Of a DNA stretch of 64,000 nucleotides, positions 9,378 to 23,797 are shown piece by piece. A model generated the notes under the pieces. That model was not told the DNA's origin and ran no database searches. It was given only the letters and a program-made list of their open reading frames with translations. This DNA is from Poriferisodalis sp965116715 (lineage in GTDB: Bacteria > Actinomycetota > Acidimicrobiia > Acidimicrobiales > Poriferisodalaceae). Positions within the stretch are counted from its first letter, which is position 1. Every line of letters begins with the position of its first letter. The position numbers and the translations under genes are program-made. Location of the stretch: the NCBI GenBank assembly GCA_965116715.1, contig OZ220724.1:3549728-3613727 (forward strand), written 5' to 3'.

Positions 9378-10880
9378 GTGGGTGCTGACGACGCATCTCC
9401 CGACGGCGCGCCTGGCGCGGGCACCCCTGCTGAGGGAGGATCCGCGCCGCCGACCGGCACGTCTCGAACCGGCCCTGCCACGCTGTGGCATGGGCGGTTG
9501 GCTGGCGCGCCCGCGGAGGCCCTGGCCGCGCTCAACGACTCCCTGCCGTTCGACCAGCGCATGTTCGCCGAGGACATCGCCGCGTCGCAGGCGCACGTGT
9601 CGATGCTGGCCGCTGCCGGCCTGCTGTCCGGCGACGAGCGTGACGGCATCATCGCAGCGCTCGACGAGGTGCGCAGCGAGATCGCTGACGGCCGGATGGT
9701 CTGGGCGTCGACCGACGAGGACATTCACACCGCCGTCGAGCGCCGGGCGACCGAGCTCTGTGCAGCCGCGGCCAAGATGCACACCGGTCGCAGCCGCAAC
9801 GACCAGGTTGCCACCGACCTGCGCCTGTGGACCCGCAGCGCCATCGACGAGCTGACCGGATTGCTGCTGGGGCTGGCAAGCACGCTCGCCGGCCGGGCCC
9901 ATGAGGCACATGCTGCAGGTGTGCGCCTGCCCGGCTACACCCATCTGCAGCAGGCGCAGCCGGTGGGGCTCGCCCACCACCTGGCCGCGCACGCGTGGGC
10001 ACTGCTGCGAGATGTCGAGCGCCTCGGCGATGCCCGGCGCCGCACTGACGTCTCGCCGCTCGGCGCCGGCGCGCTCGCAGGCTCGACACTGCCGCTGGAC
10101 CCGGCCGCGGTAGCCGCGGATCTCGGGTTCGCAGCGGTGTTCGAGAACTCGCTCGACGCGGTCAGCGACCGCGACTTCGTTGCCGACACCCTGTTCGCGT
10201 TGGCGATGTCGGGAGTCCACCTGTCCCGCCTGGGCGAGGAAGTGATCCTGTGGGCGAGCGCCGAGTTCGGATTTGTGAGGCTCGACGATGCCTTCGCAAC
10301 CGGCTCGTCGATGATGCCGCAGAAGAAGAACCCCGATGTCGCGGAGCTGGCACGCGGCAAGGCCGGCCGGTTGATCGGCCACGTGACCGGTCTGCTGGCG
10401 ACGCTCAAGGGACTCCCACTCGCCTACAACAAGGATCTCCAGGAAGACAAGGAACCGCTGTTCGATGCGGTCGACACCGTACGAGCCGTGGCTCTGGCCT
10501 TTGACGGCTTGTTGCAGACGGTCGAATTCGATGCGGACGCGATGGCGGCCGGCGCCGACGACCCCTTCGCTGCGGCGACTGATCTGGCCGAATGGCTGGT
10601 GGCACGCGGCACTGCGTTTCGCACTGCGCATGAAGTCGTCGCCGGACTCGTGCGCCAGGCGCTCGACGCCCCCGATGCGGAGTCGCGTCGCAGCCGGCTG
10701 GCGGAGCTGGTGGCCGCTCACCCTGATCTCGGCTCGGAGGCTGCCGCGCTGCTCACGCCCGGGTCGGCGCACTTCAGCCGGAACACGCCAGGTGCGGGCG
10801 GTCCTGATGCCGTAGCGATCCAGCTCGAGCGTCTCGACGTTGCGCTCGCCTCTGCCCGCAACCCTCAAGACAGCCGCTGA
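9378..10880 (+). CDS. argH: Argininosuccinate lyase
   Basis: Last step of arginine synthesis: argininosuccinate to arginine and fumarate. It has 500 residues from GTG at 9378, 12 bases after argR. Motifs of the fumarase/aspartase superfamily are present: HTGRSRNDQVATDLRLW, GYTHLQQAQPV, and the signature loop GSSMMPQKKNPDVAEL. The N-terminal 30 residues are Ala/Gly/Pro-rich and may not be conserved, so the true start could be a little later. argG, which normally lies between argR and argH in related genomes, is absent. The stop shares a base with the next gene's ATG. Confidence 0.96.
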   Translation: MGADDASPDGAPGAGTPAEGGSAPPTGTSRTGPATLWHGRLAGAPAEALAALNDSLPFDQRMFAEDIAASQAHVSMLAAAGLLSGDERDGIIAALDEVRSEIADGRMVWASTDEDIHTAVERRATELCAAAAKMHTGRSRNDQVATDLRLWTRSAIDELTGLLLGLASTLAGRAHEAHAAGVRLPGYTHLQQAQPVGLAHHLAAHAWALLRDVERLGDARRRTDVSPLGAGALAGSTLPLDPAAVAADLGFAAVFENSLDAVSDRDFVADTLFALAMSGVHLSRLGEEVILWASAEFGFVRLDDAFATGSSMMPQKKNPDVAELARGKAGRLIGHVTGLLATLKGLPLAYNKDLQEDKEPLFDAVDTVRAVALAFDGLLQTVEFDADAMAAGADDPFAAATDLAEWLVARGTAFRTAHEVVAGLVRQALDAPDAESRRSRLAELVAAHPDLGSEAAALLTPGSAHFSRNTPGAGGPDAVAIQLERLDVALASARNPQDSR

Positions 10881-11479
10881 TGCGCCGAGCGGGTGATCCG
10901 CTGCCGCCGTCGTTCTATGAGCGCTCGGCAACCGACGTCGCACCCGACCTGATCGGCAAGCTGCTGGTGCACGACGACGGCACGTTGCGTGCGGGTCGCA
11001 TCGTGGAGGTCGAGGCCTACCGGGGCGATGGCGACCCGGCAGCACATTCCCGCAGCGGTCCGACGGCCCGCAACGCCTCGGTGTTCGGGCCGCCGGGCCG
11101 CCTGTACGTGTACCTGATCTACGGCATGCACTGGTGTGCGAACGCGGTGTGCGCCCCCGCGGGCGTCGGAGATGCAGTGCTCGTTCGGGCGCTCGAGCCG
11201 GTCCACGGCGTGGAGCACATGGTTGCCCGCCGCAGCCGAACGCGGCGACGCACCGGCTGCCGTGACTTGTGCTCGGGCCCGGCCAAGCTGACAGAGGCTC
11301 TCGGCATCGACGGCGTCCACGATGGCTGCGACGTCACCACTGCCGGCGGGATCAGCATCTGCGACGACGGCCGGGTGCCGGCCGAGGTGACACAGGCCAC
11401 ACGCATCGGCATCAGCCGCGGCACCGAGCTTCCGTGGCGCTTCTACGACGCCAGCAGCGCCCACGTGAGCCGGCGATGA
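10880..11479 (+). CDS. mpg: 3-methyladenine DNA glycosylase (AAG/MPG family)
   Basis: Removes alkylated and deaminated purines to start base-excision repair. The protein is 199 residues, typical for the bacterial family. Visible motifs include DLIGKLLV, GRIVEVEAYRGDGDPAAHS (with the catalytic Glu), GRLYVYLIYGMHWCANAV and CSGPAKLTEALGI. The start overlaps the argH stop by one base and the end overlaps the Nudix gene (ATGA). In M. tuberculosis the same gene sits next to tyrS, which is also nearby here. Confidence 0.94.
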   Translation: MRRAGDPLPPSFYERSATDVAPDLIGKLLVHDDGTLRAGRIVEVEAYRGDGDPAAHSRSGPTARNASVFGPPGRLYVYLIYGMHWCANAVCAPAGVGDAVLVRALEPVHGVEHMVARRSRTRRRTGCRDLCSGPAKLTEALGIDGVHDGCDVTTAGGISICDDGRVPAEVTQATRIGISRGTELPWRFYDASSAHVSRR

Positions 11480-12111
11480 ACTCGCAACCGGAGCGTGCCG
11501 GATTTGCCGGGCTCGCCGGCGTCGAGGGCCGGCCCGACGATCTCGCGGCCGCGACTGCGTCGGTTTGGGCCTTTGCCCCGCGTGACCGGATTCAGGCCGT
11601 CCACCGCCGTCGATTGCTGGGCTTTGCCGCCCGTCACCCCGATGCGCTGCACCGATCGTGCGAAGCAGGGCACCTGACGGCATCTGCGTGGGTGGTGAAC
11701 CACGACGCAACCCAGGGACTGGTGCTGCTGCATCGCAAGATCGGCCGCTGGCTCCAGCCGGGCGGCCACGCAGACGGCGAGGGCTGCCTGGCGGCGGTTG
11801 CCTTGCGCGAAGCCACCGAGGAGACCGGCATCGACGGTCTGCAGGTCTGGACAGCGCCGGTCGACATTGACGTGCACTTGTTCGTCAACCGCAGGCGCAC
11901 CGAGCCTGACCACCTCCACTTCGACGTGCGCTTCCTCGTCTGCGCGCCCCGGAATGCGGCCCCGAGCGGCAACCACGAATCCGAAGAGCTGACCTGGGTG
12001 GCTCGCGACCAGCTGGACGAGCCCGAGCTGGGACTCGACGCCAGCACCCGCCGGCTGGCTCGATACGGCTTCGATCTCGCCCGCACCGTGGCGGCACACC
12101 ACGACCGGTAG
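11476..12111 (+). CDS. Nudix hydrolase
   Basis: Hydrolase of nucleoside-diphosphate-linked compounds; the substrate is not known. It has 211 residues from the ATG overlapping mpg. A complete Nudix box spans GHADGEGCLAAVALREATEE followed by TGI, at about residues 96-118, with the metal-binding REATEE core. The preceding WLQPGGHADG is typical of the fold. About 60 residues before the domain (RIQAVHRRRLLGFAARHPDA) are helical and not recognised. It could act with the neighbouring glycosylase in nucleotide damage control, but that is only a guess from position. Confidence 0.88.
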   Translation: MNSQPERAGFAGLAGVEGRPDDLAAATASVWAFAPRDRIQAVHRRRLLGFAARHPDALHRSCEAGHLTASAWVVNHDATQGLVLLHRKIGRWLQPGGHADGEGCLAAVALREATEETGIDGLQVWTAPVDIDVHLFVNRRRTEPDHLHFDVRFLVCAPRNAAPSGNHESEELTWVARDQLDEPELGLDASTRRLARYGFDLARTVAAHHDR

Positions 12112-12144
12112 CTGAGCGCTGCCGGCTCGGGCGGGCGCGGCGCA

Positions 12145-12156
12145 TACGGTGAGGTC
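12145..12156 (+). promoter_or_regulatory. Leaderless-type -10 (TACGGT) before 12157
   Basis: TACGGT at 12145-12150 lies 6 bases before the GTG, so transcription would begin at or next to the start codon. Confidence 0.45.
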
Positions 12157-12405
12157 GTGCGCGAGGTGCTGCTGCTGGTCGAGAACGTCGTCCTGTTGCT
12201 CTGCGGTCTGGTAGCGGGGTGGATCGCCGTCACCTTCCTGCCCGGATCGGTGCTGCCCCCGGTCGCCGTCACCCTGGTCCTGGCTGCGGGCGGCCGGCTG
12301 CTGTTCAACGGCACGTTCTGGACTGCAGGAGTCGGCTTCGTCATTGCAGGAATCGCCGGTGCCGGGTTCTACATCGCCGATGCGGTGACGTCGCTCGGCG
12401 GATAG
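12157..12405 (+). CDS. Small membrane protein, unknown function
   Basis: 82 residues, almost entirely hydrophobic, with three predicted membrane segments: about residues 6-26 (VLLLVENVVLLLCGLVAGWI), 33-50 and 56-76. No family was recognised. The GTG start is supported by the TACGGT -10 element 6 bases upstream. It sits between the Nudix gene and a second small membrane protein that leads into an ABC exporter. A role in that exporter is possible but not shown. Confidence 0.65.
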   Translation: MREVLLLVENVVLLLCGLVAGWIAVTFLPGSVLPPVAVTLVLAAGGRLLFNGTFWTAGVGFVIAGIAGAGFYIADAVTSLGG

Positions 12406-12446
12406 GGGCTGGGCCCCCGCTGCCCATTCGCACGCGACAGCACCGG

Positions 12447-12458
12447 TAGCGTGACCGG
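12447..12458 (+). promoter_or_regulatory. Leaderless-type -10 (TAGCGT) before 12459
   Basis: GGTAGCGT at 12445-12452 ends 6 bases before the GTG start, indicating a leaderless transcript that probably continues into the ABC transporter genes. Confidence 0.45.
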
Positions 12459-12683
12459 GTGGATTTCGGCGCTGTGCTGATCGTGGCAGTCGCTGTGGCG
12501 GCGCTGATCATGGCCGGCGGAATCGTCGATGTGCTGCGACTCGGCCGAGATCGCTTCGGGGCGGCCGGCAAGCGTCGTTGGCATTGGGTATTGCTGATCA
12601 TCTACAGCGGCCCCCTGGGCGTCCTGCTGTACGCGGCTGCGGTCCGGCCCCAGGTCATCCATCCCGAGCGCTACGCCGAATGA
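12459..12683 (+). CDS. Small membrane protein with PLDc_N-like features
   Basis: 74 residues with two hydrophobic segments: about residues 5-22 (AVLIVAVAVAALIMAGGI) and 44-62 (VLLIIYSGPLGVLLYAAAV). A basic loop with KRRWHW lies between them. The loop and the Tyr-Ser-Gly-Pro-Leu-Gly stretch recall the small two-helix PLDc_N domain found at the start of cardiolipin synthases; this is a weak resemblance from memory. It overlaps the ABC ATPase start (ATGA), so it is coupled to that transporter. The GTG start is backed by a -10 element 6 bases upstream. Confidence 0.7.
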   Translation: MDFGAVLIVAVAVAALIMAGGIVDVLRLGRDRFGAAGKRRWHWVLLIIYSGPLGVLLYAAAVRPQVIHPERYAE

Positions 12684-13657
12684 TCGCCGACGCAGATCTG
12701 ACTATCGAGGTCAGCCAGCTCACCAAGCGTTACGGAGAACTCGAGGCCGTCACCGGCGTCGACCTGACGGTCGCCAGCGGTGAAGTGGTCGCCTTCCTGG
12801 GCCCCAACGGAGCCGGCAAGACCACCACCGTCGAGATTCTCGAGGGCTTGCGCACCCGGACATCGGGCGACGTGCGCGTGCTGGGCACCGATCCAGCCCG
12901 GGCGACCGCTGAGTGGCGTGAGCGCATCGGGGTGGTCTTGCAGGGCGCCAAGCACGAAGGCGACTTCACTGCCGCAGAGATCGTGACGATGTGGTCCGCC
13001 TACTACCGCTCGCCCCGCAGGGTGAGCGAAGTGCTCGAACTCGTGGGTCTCGGCGATGCTGCCGGTACCCGAACTCGGCGCCTGTCCGGCGGCCAGCAGC
13101 AGCGCCTGGCAGTGGCGCTGGCGCTCGTTGGCGATCCCGAGCTGGTCTTCCTGGATGAGCCGACCACCGGCTTCGACCCGGCCGCTCGCCGCGAGGCCTG
13201 GGAGACCATCGGCGGCCTGCGCTCGCTGGGAGTGACGGTCATGCTGACCACTCACTACATGGACGAGGCCGATCACCTCGCTGATCGCATCGTGGTCATC
13301 TCGCGCGGGCAGATCGTGGCCGATGGCACCGCCGCGGAACTCGCCAGACATGTCGCGATGCCGACGCGCATCAGCTGGGACGCCGCACAGCTCGGCCGCG
13401 ACGAGCTTCCCCCCGGACTGCGAGAGCTGCTGGACCCTGGCGAAACGTCCCCCTCAGCAGATCCGCTGCCGAAGCCCGCAGGCGTCGAAGAGCGCCCCGT
13501 CATCGCCACTCAGGATGTCGACGCTGTCGTCCGGCGGCTGCTCGCGGCGGCGCAGGGCGCCGGCACGCGCTTGGATTCGCTCGCCGTGCGGCCGCCGACG
13601 CTCGAGGACACCTACCTGGCGCTCACCGGAGAACTCTCGACGGGAGCCGGTTCGTGA
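12680..13657 (+). CDS. ABC transporter ATP-binding protein (drug/lipid exporter type)
   Basis: ATPase of a two-component ABC-2 exporter, 325 residues. Walker A GPNGAGKTTTVEIL is at about residues 43-56, the signature LSGGQQQRLAVALAL follows, and Walker B reads LVFLDEPTTGFDP. The H-loop is in MLTTHYMDEADHLADR. A C-terminal extension of about 100 residues includes the PPTLEDTYLALTG motif common to DrrA/CcmA-type ATPases. The ATG overlaps the preceding small membrane gene; longer upstream reading in the same frame was rejected. Its stop overlaps the permease start. The substrate cannot be read from the sequence. Confidence 0.93.
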   Translation: MIADADLTIEVSQLTKRYGELEAVTGVDLTVASGEVVAFLGPNGAGKTTTVEILEGLRTRTSGDVRVLGTDPARATAEWRERIGVVLQGAKHEGDFTAAEIVTMWSAYYRSPRRVSEVLELVGLGDAAGTRTRRLSGGQQQRLAVALALVGDPELVFLDEPTTGFDPAARREAWETIGGLRSLGVTVMLTTHYMDEADHLADRIVVISRGQIVADGTAAELARHVAMPTRISWDAAQLGRDELPPGLRELLDPGETSPSADPLPKPAGVEERPVIATQDVDAVVRRLLAAAQGAGTRLDSLAVRPPTLEDTYLALTGELSTGAGS

Positions 13658-14427
13658 GAACTCTGCGTCAACTCCGCAGTGAGGCCAGGTTCAGCTTGCT
13701 GAGCTTCCGGCGCAGCCCGGCAGCCACGTTCTTCACGTTGGCACTGCCGCTCATCTTTCTGGTGATCTTCACGTCGATCTTCGGCAACCAGACGGTCGGT
13801 CCTCCCGGGGAGGAAGTCCGGGTCGCGACGATGTATGTGCCCGGCATCCTGGCTTTGGCGCTGGTCTCTGCGACGTTCATGAACCAGGCCATCTTCGTCG
13901 TCGTCAGGCGCGAGAGCGGTGTGCTCAAGGCCATGCGGGCGACACCGCTGCCGCCGTGGGTCTACGTGGGCGGCTCGGTCGCGTCGTCGCTGGTGCTGAC
14001 TGCTGTGATGGCGGCGCTGGTCATGGGCATCGGACGTGTCGCCTACGGCGTCGAGATCCAGGCAGCGGCCTTGCCGAGCCTGTTGATCACACTGGTGCTC
14101 GGAGCGGCCGCATTCTCCGCGCTGGGCCTGGCGATCACGTGCGTCTGCCCCAGCGAGCAGGCGGCACCGGCGATCACCAACATGTGCGTGCTGCCGATCT
14201 ACTTCGTGTCCGACGTGTTCATCATCCTGGAGGACGCGCCGCGTTGGATGAGCCTCGTCGGTGACATCTTCCCGATCAAGCACCTCGCCCATGCGCTCGG
14301 GCACACCTTCGACCCGTTCGCGGACGGTGTGCCGATGCCGGCAGGCAATTTCCTGGTGATGGCGGCTTGGGGCACGTTCGGCGCGCTCGCCGCAGCGCGA
14401 TACTTCCGCTGGACCCCCCGCAACTGA
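13654..14427 (+). CDS. ABC-2 type transporter permease
   Basis: Membrane partner of the ATPase just upstream, whose stop it overlaps (GTGA). It has 257 residues with about six hydrophobic segments: near residues 23-45 (AATFFTLALPLIFLVIFTSI), 65-88, 108-130, 140-170 and 180-200, plus one at the C-terminus (MAAWGTFGALAAARYF). The first periplasmic loop after segment one (FGNQTVGPPGEEVRVATMYV) is typical of ABC-2 permeases such as DrrB. The substrate is unknown. No signal peptide other than the first membrane helix. Confidence 0.9.
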   Translation: MRTLRQLRSEARFSLLSFRRSPAATFFTLALPLIFLVIFTSIFGNQTVGPPGEEVRVATMYVPGILALALVSATFMNQAIFVVVRRESGVLKAMRATPLPPWVYVGGSVASSLVLTAVMAALVMGIGRVAYGVEIQAAALPSLLITLVLGAAAFSALGLAITCVCPSEQAAPAITNMCVLPIYFVSDVFIILEDAPRWMSLVGDIFPIKHLAHALGHTFDPFADGVPMPAGNFLVMAAWGTFGALAAARYFRWTPRN

Positions 14428-14476
14428 CCGGGGCGCCACTCTGTGGCCGTCTCGCGTGGCCAGTCGGGCCGACGTG

Positions 14477-14544
14477 CTGTCGCGCCGCAGCTGTGCTGCG
14501 GGCGAACTGACTGTCGCGCCGCAGCCGTGCTGCGGGCAAACTAA
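14477..14544 (+). repeat. Two tandem 34-bp hairpin repeats before tyrS
   Basis: Copies at 14477-14510 and 14511-14544 match at 31 of 34 positions. Each contains a 7-bp stem CCGCAGC/GCTGCGG with a 3-base loop (TGT or CGT). They end a few bases before the tyrS GTG start and could end the upstream transcript or affect tyrS expression. Confidence 0.9.
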
Positions 14545-14548
14545 CCCA

Positions 14549-15820
14549 GTGGATGTCCTGGCTGATCTTGAGGCGCGTGGTCTGATCCATCAGACCACCG
14601 ACCGCCAGGCGCTTGCGAAGCGCCTGGAGAGCGGCCCGATCACGGTCTATTGCGGTTTCGATCCCACAGCCGCCAGCCTCCACGTGGGCAACCTCATGGG
14701 ACTGCTGACGCTGCGCCGGCTGCAGCTGGGCGGCCATCGCCCGATCGCCCTCGCCGGCGGGGCGACCGGCATGATCGGCGATCCCAGCGAACGCTCAGCC
14801 GAGCGCAGCTTGCTCGATGACCAAGCGCTGGCGCAGAACCTGGAAGGCATCGTGCCGCAGCTGCGCCAGTTCCTGGACTTTGACGACGGGCCCTACGCGG
14901 CGAGGCTGCTGGACAACCGAGCTTGGACCGTCGGCGTGGGCGTCCTCGACTTCCTGCGCGAGGTCGGCAAGCACGTCACCGTGCAGCAGATGGTGGGCAA
15001 GGAGTCGATTCGCAACCGGCTCGACGACGGCGACGGCCTGTCCTATACCGAGTTCAGCTACATGCTGTTGCAGGCCTACGACTACTTGTGGCTCGCCGAG
15101 AACGTCGAATGCGAGCTGCAGGTCGGCGGATCGGACCAGTGGGGCAACATCGTGCTCGGGATCGACCTGATCCGGCGACGGCTCGGGCGCGCCGCGCATG
15201 CGCTGACCTGGCCGCTGCTGGTGCGACCCGACGGCACCAAGTACGGCAAGACTGCGGGCGGGGAGACGCTCTGGCTCAGCGCGGAAGCCATGAGCCCGTA
15301 CCGCTTCTATCAGGCATGGATCGGTGTCGACGATGCCGATGTGGGCAGGCTGCTGCGCCAGCTCACCTTCCTGGAGATCGACGAAGTACGTGAGATTGCT
15401 GCGGGCCATGAGGCCGAGCCGGGCCGGCGCGAGGGCCAGAGACGCCTGGCGTCCGAGATCACCCGCATCGTGCACGGCGACGCAGCGGCCACGGCCGCGG
15501 CTGGTGCCAGCGAGGTGCTGTTCGGCGGGACGGCGTCGCTGAGCGAAGCATCCGCCTCGGCGCTGGCGTTCGTGGCTGCAGAGGTCCCGTCGCGCCCGCT
15601 GCGAGCGCTTGATGCGCCGGTAGTGGACGTGCTGGTTGATGCCGAATTGGCCCAGAGCCGCAGCGAGGCGCGCAGGGCCTTGGCCGAGGGCAGCGTGTAC
15701 ATCAACGGGGATCGCACCAGCGATCCCGACCGCCTCGTCGGGTCGAATGACCTGCTGTATGGCCGCTATGTGCTGCTGCGACGGGGCAAGAAACGCTGGC
15801 ACGTCGCGACGGCGCCGTGA
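14549..15820 (+). CDS. tyrS: Tyrosyl-tRNA synthetase
   Basis: Charges tRNA-Tyr. It has 423 residues from GTG at 14549. The class I HIGH motif reads SLHVGN within DPTAASLHVGNLMGLL. The tyrosine-binding VQQMVGKESIRNRL and QVGGSDQWGNIVLG are present. The KMSKS equivalent is KYGKT in DGTKYGKTAGGETLWL. A C-terminal S4 RNA-binding domain covers about the last 70 residues (LAQSRSEARRALAEGSVYING). The in-frame ATG at 14456 would add 31 residues encoded by the tandem hairpin repeats and is rejected. A possible -10, CAAACT, lies 6 bases before the GTG. Confidence 0.96.
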   Translation: MDVLADLEARGLIHQTTDRQALAKRLESGPITVYCGFDPTAASLHVGNLMGLLTLRRLQLGGHRPIALAGGATGMIGDPSERSAERSLLDDQALAQNLEGIVPQLRQFLDFDDGPYAARLLDNRAWTVGVGVLDFLREVGKHVTVQQMVGKESIRNRLDDGDGLSYTEFSYMLLQAYDYLWLAENVECELQVGGSDQWGNIVLGIDLIRRRLGRAAHALTWPLLVRPDGTKYGKTAGGETLWLSAEAMSPYRFYQAWIGVDDADVGRLLRQLTFLEIDEVREIAAGHEAEPGRREGQRRLASEITRIVHGDAAATAAAGASEVLFGGTASLSEASASALAFVAAEVPSRPLRALDAPVVDVLVDAELAQSRSEARRALAEGSVYINGDRTSDPDRLVGSNDLLYGRYVLLRRGKKRWHVATAP

Positions 15821-15858
15821 GATTGCCGCGAAAGCACCGAATCCGCCGCTGCAGATGG

Positions 15859-15887
15859 TTGCGGTGGTGGGTTGCCGCCTGTATTCT
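15859..15887 (+). promoter_or_regulatory. rRNA operon promoter (TTGCGG-N17-TATTCT)
   Basis: A -35 of TTGCGG (15859-15864) and a -10 of TATTCT (15882-15887) are separated by exactly 17 bases. The -10 is among the best matches to a housekeeping sigma-factor site in the window and lies about 425 bases before 16S. Confidence 0.6.
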
Positions 15888-16312
15888 CGTGCGTCCCCCT
15901 CACGGGCCGCATTGCGGGTCAGAGGGGGTCCGACACCTCCGGCGGCGTCGCCCGCAGCACTCTTTCGCAGAGCGCAGCGGCAGACGCCGATCGAGTGTCG
16001 GCTGTCGGCGGCTTCGCCTCAGCAGCGCTCCTTGACAACAGAACAGAGGACGAAAACGCCAGTGCGGGCGATCGGCTGCTGGAATCAGCCGCCGGTCGAA
16101 CCACACAGCCGGTCTTCGGTCTACCCAGATCGGAGGCCAACTTGTTCGTGCCGTCCCATCACGCCCGCCTCGAGCGGGCCGACATGAGACGGTGCACCAA
16201 TTCCAGCCAGTTGCTGCCCAGAGAGGGGTCTGCCCCTCAAAGAGCAGCACGGGCTCTTCGATCGTGCCGGTGATGGATTGCGGCTCAGCCGTATGGCATC
16301 GCAGGCTTGATC
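15888..16312 (+). other. rRNA leader with boxA-like element and hairpins
   Basis: No credible gene is present in this stretch. It holds a boxA-like antitermination element, GCTCCTTGACAAC, at 16027-16039, matching at 11 of 13 positions the element in the 16S-23S spacer. Hairpins include GAGGGG-TCTG-CCCCTC at 16223-16238 and AGAGC...GCTCT just after it. These are typical of processing and antitermination regions of rRNA leaders. Small reading frames here are not supported. Confidence 0.6.
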
Positions 16313-21178
<4,866 letters not shown>

Positions 21179-21301
21179 TCGGTACTCAGCCTCGAGGAAG
21201 CGCACGTCATCTGCGTGCTCTGTGTTCAACGCAGTGCACCGCACGACGGAGCGCTGTGCGTGCATCGCTGTGCAGTCTTCACCGGTCTGCACCGACAGAT
21301 C

Positions 21302-21417
<116 letters not shown>

Positions 21418-21422
21418 ACCCC

Positions 21423-21452
21423 GAACCCCCGTCGTGTATGCGGCGGGGGTTC
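21423..21452 (+). terminator. Intrinsic terminator after the rRNA operon
   Basis: GAACCCCCG and CGGGGGTTC form a 9-bp GC-rich stem with a 12-base loop, followed by TTCGCGTCT. The U-tract is weak, as is common in high-GC genomes, but position and stem strength fit rRNA termination. Confidence 0.8.
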
Positions 21453-21467
21453 TTCGCGTCTGGGGCA

Positions 21468-21479
21468 TAGCCTCGAGGG
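21468..21479 (+). promoter_or_regulatory. Leaderless-type -10 (TAGCCT) before 21480
   Basis: TAGCCT at 21468-21473 ends 6 bases before the GTG of the TPR gene, directly after the rRNA terminator. Confidence 0.45.
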
Positions 21480-22442
21480 GTGACGCAGAACCGGCGCCCG
21501 CCTCGCAAAGGCCCGCCTCGCAAGGGCCCGCCCCGGCGCCGCTCTGGCCCTCCCCGCCGGAGCGACAAGCCGGTTGACGAGGTTGCGGAGCAGGTCGCCC
21601 GACGGACTGATTGGGGTGGCGTTGCCCGCAAGGGGGCCTCGGTGCTCCGGCCGATCCCCGGCGCCGATCGGGGCGACGCCTACGCGGCGAAGGCGCCGGA
21701 ACGACGCAGTCCTCGACCAGAGCCTCCGCAGGGGCCTCAGCGTGTGGAGCGTGCGCGCCCCGATGCGAAGCGGCGGCGGCGGCGGCCGGACGTGCGGCTG
21801 GACATTCCCCAGTTGGATCCGACCGGTCTGCGCGGCATACCGGTTGAGGAGCAGCAGCGGCTGGCGCGGCGCCTGCGCGACGCAGGAGAGGACTTCTTGG
21901 CCGAACGATTCGGTGACGCACACGTCATCCTGCGGCCGCTCGCATCCCGCTATTCGGCTGTCGCCGAGGTGCAGGAGCTCTTCGGGCTGACGCTGTACCG
22001 GCTCGGCCGGTGGACTGCGGCATCCCACCGGCTTGAGCAATACGAAGCCATGACCGGCGCCATCGACCAGCTGCCGGTGCTGGCGGACTGTTACCGGGCG
22101 CTGGGACGGCTGAACGACGTGCATGACGTGTGGGACCGGTTGAGGCATGCTGATCCCGACGCTCAGACGATCACCGAGGGGCGCATCGTGGCGGCGGGTG
22201 CGCTGGCCGATGAGGGTCGCCCACGCGACGCCATCCGCTTGCTCGAGGCAGGCCCGCTGCGACCCAAGCGCCCCAAAGATCATCACCTCCGGTTGTGGTA
22301 CGCGCTCGCTGATCTGTACGACCGTGTCGGAGATCTTCAGCGTGCCCGGCGCGGCTTCGCCCGGATTGCCGATGTCGAGCCAGAGTTCGTGGATGTAGCC
22401 GATCGGCTGGCCGCACTCGGCACCGCAGACACCTCGCAGTAG
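21480..22442 (+). CDS. TPR-like protein with a basic N-terminus
   Basis: 320 residues. The first 30 are strongly basic with a tandem Pro/Arg/Lys repeat (RKGPPRKGPPRRRSGPPRR) and are probably disordered and nucleic-acid binding. From about residue 110 the sequence is all-helical with TPR-like spacing (VAEVQELFGLTLYRLGRWTA, then LPVLADCYRALGRLNDVHDV, later LWYALADLYDRVGDLQRARR). M. tuberculosis also carries a TPR gene (Rv1691) between tyrS and tlyA, so it is probably the positional equivalent. Function is unknown. The GTG start is supported by TAGCCT 6 bases upstream. Confidence 0.85.
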   Translation: MTQNRRPPRKGPPRKGPPRRRSGPPRRSDKPVDEVAEQVARRTDWGGVARKGASVLRPIPGADRGDAYAAKAPERRSPRPEPPQGPQRVERARPDAKRRRRRPDVRLDIPQLDPTGLRGIPVEEQQRLARRLRDAGEDFLAERFGDAHVILRPLASRYSAVAEVQELFGLTLYRLGRWTAASHRLEQYEAMTGAIDQLPVLADCYRALGRLNDVHDVWDRLRHADPDAQTITEGRIVAAGALADEGRPRDAIRLLEAGPLRPKRPKDHHLRLWYALADLYDRVGDLQRARRGFARIADVEPEFVDVADRLAALGTADTSQ

Positions 22443-22613
22443 GGGACAGAGCAGCAGCGGACGCCACCACGAGTCACGGCGCAGATGCGATCGGAGGGTC
22501 AGCCTTTCGGCGCAAGCGCGCGGATAGAGTGAACCCGTCATTCGGCACGCGCCGCCCCCAGTACCAGCCCTCAGTACCGGCGCCGCCAGATAACGCGAGG
22601 CAAGCGGTACATC

Positions 22614-23672
<1,059 letters not shown>

Positions 23673-23797
23673 GGCGTGATCCGACCCGGCTGCATCCACC
23701 CAGCCGCGGCTAGCGTGGTCGCCTGGAGCGGCCGCCCTCCCCGGGCTCCGATACTGCGAGCCGTTTCCCTACAGAAGCCCTTCGACCAGGAGACACT

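Noticed and set aside
6377..11045. Long minus-strand reading frames over argB-argH
   Set aside because: Antisense to well-identified arg genes, with low-complexity composition typical of GC-rich shadows.
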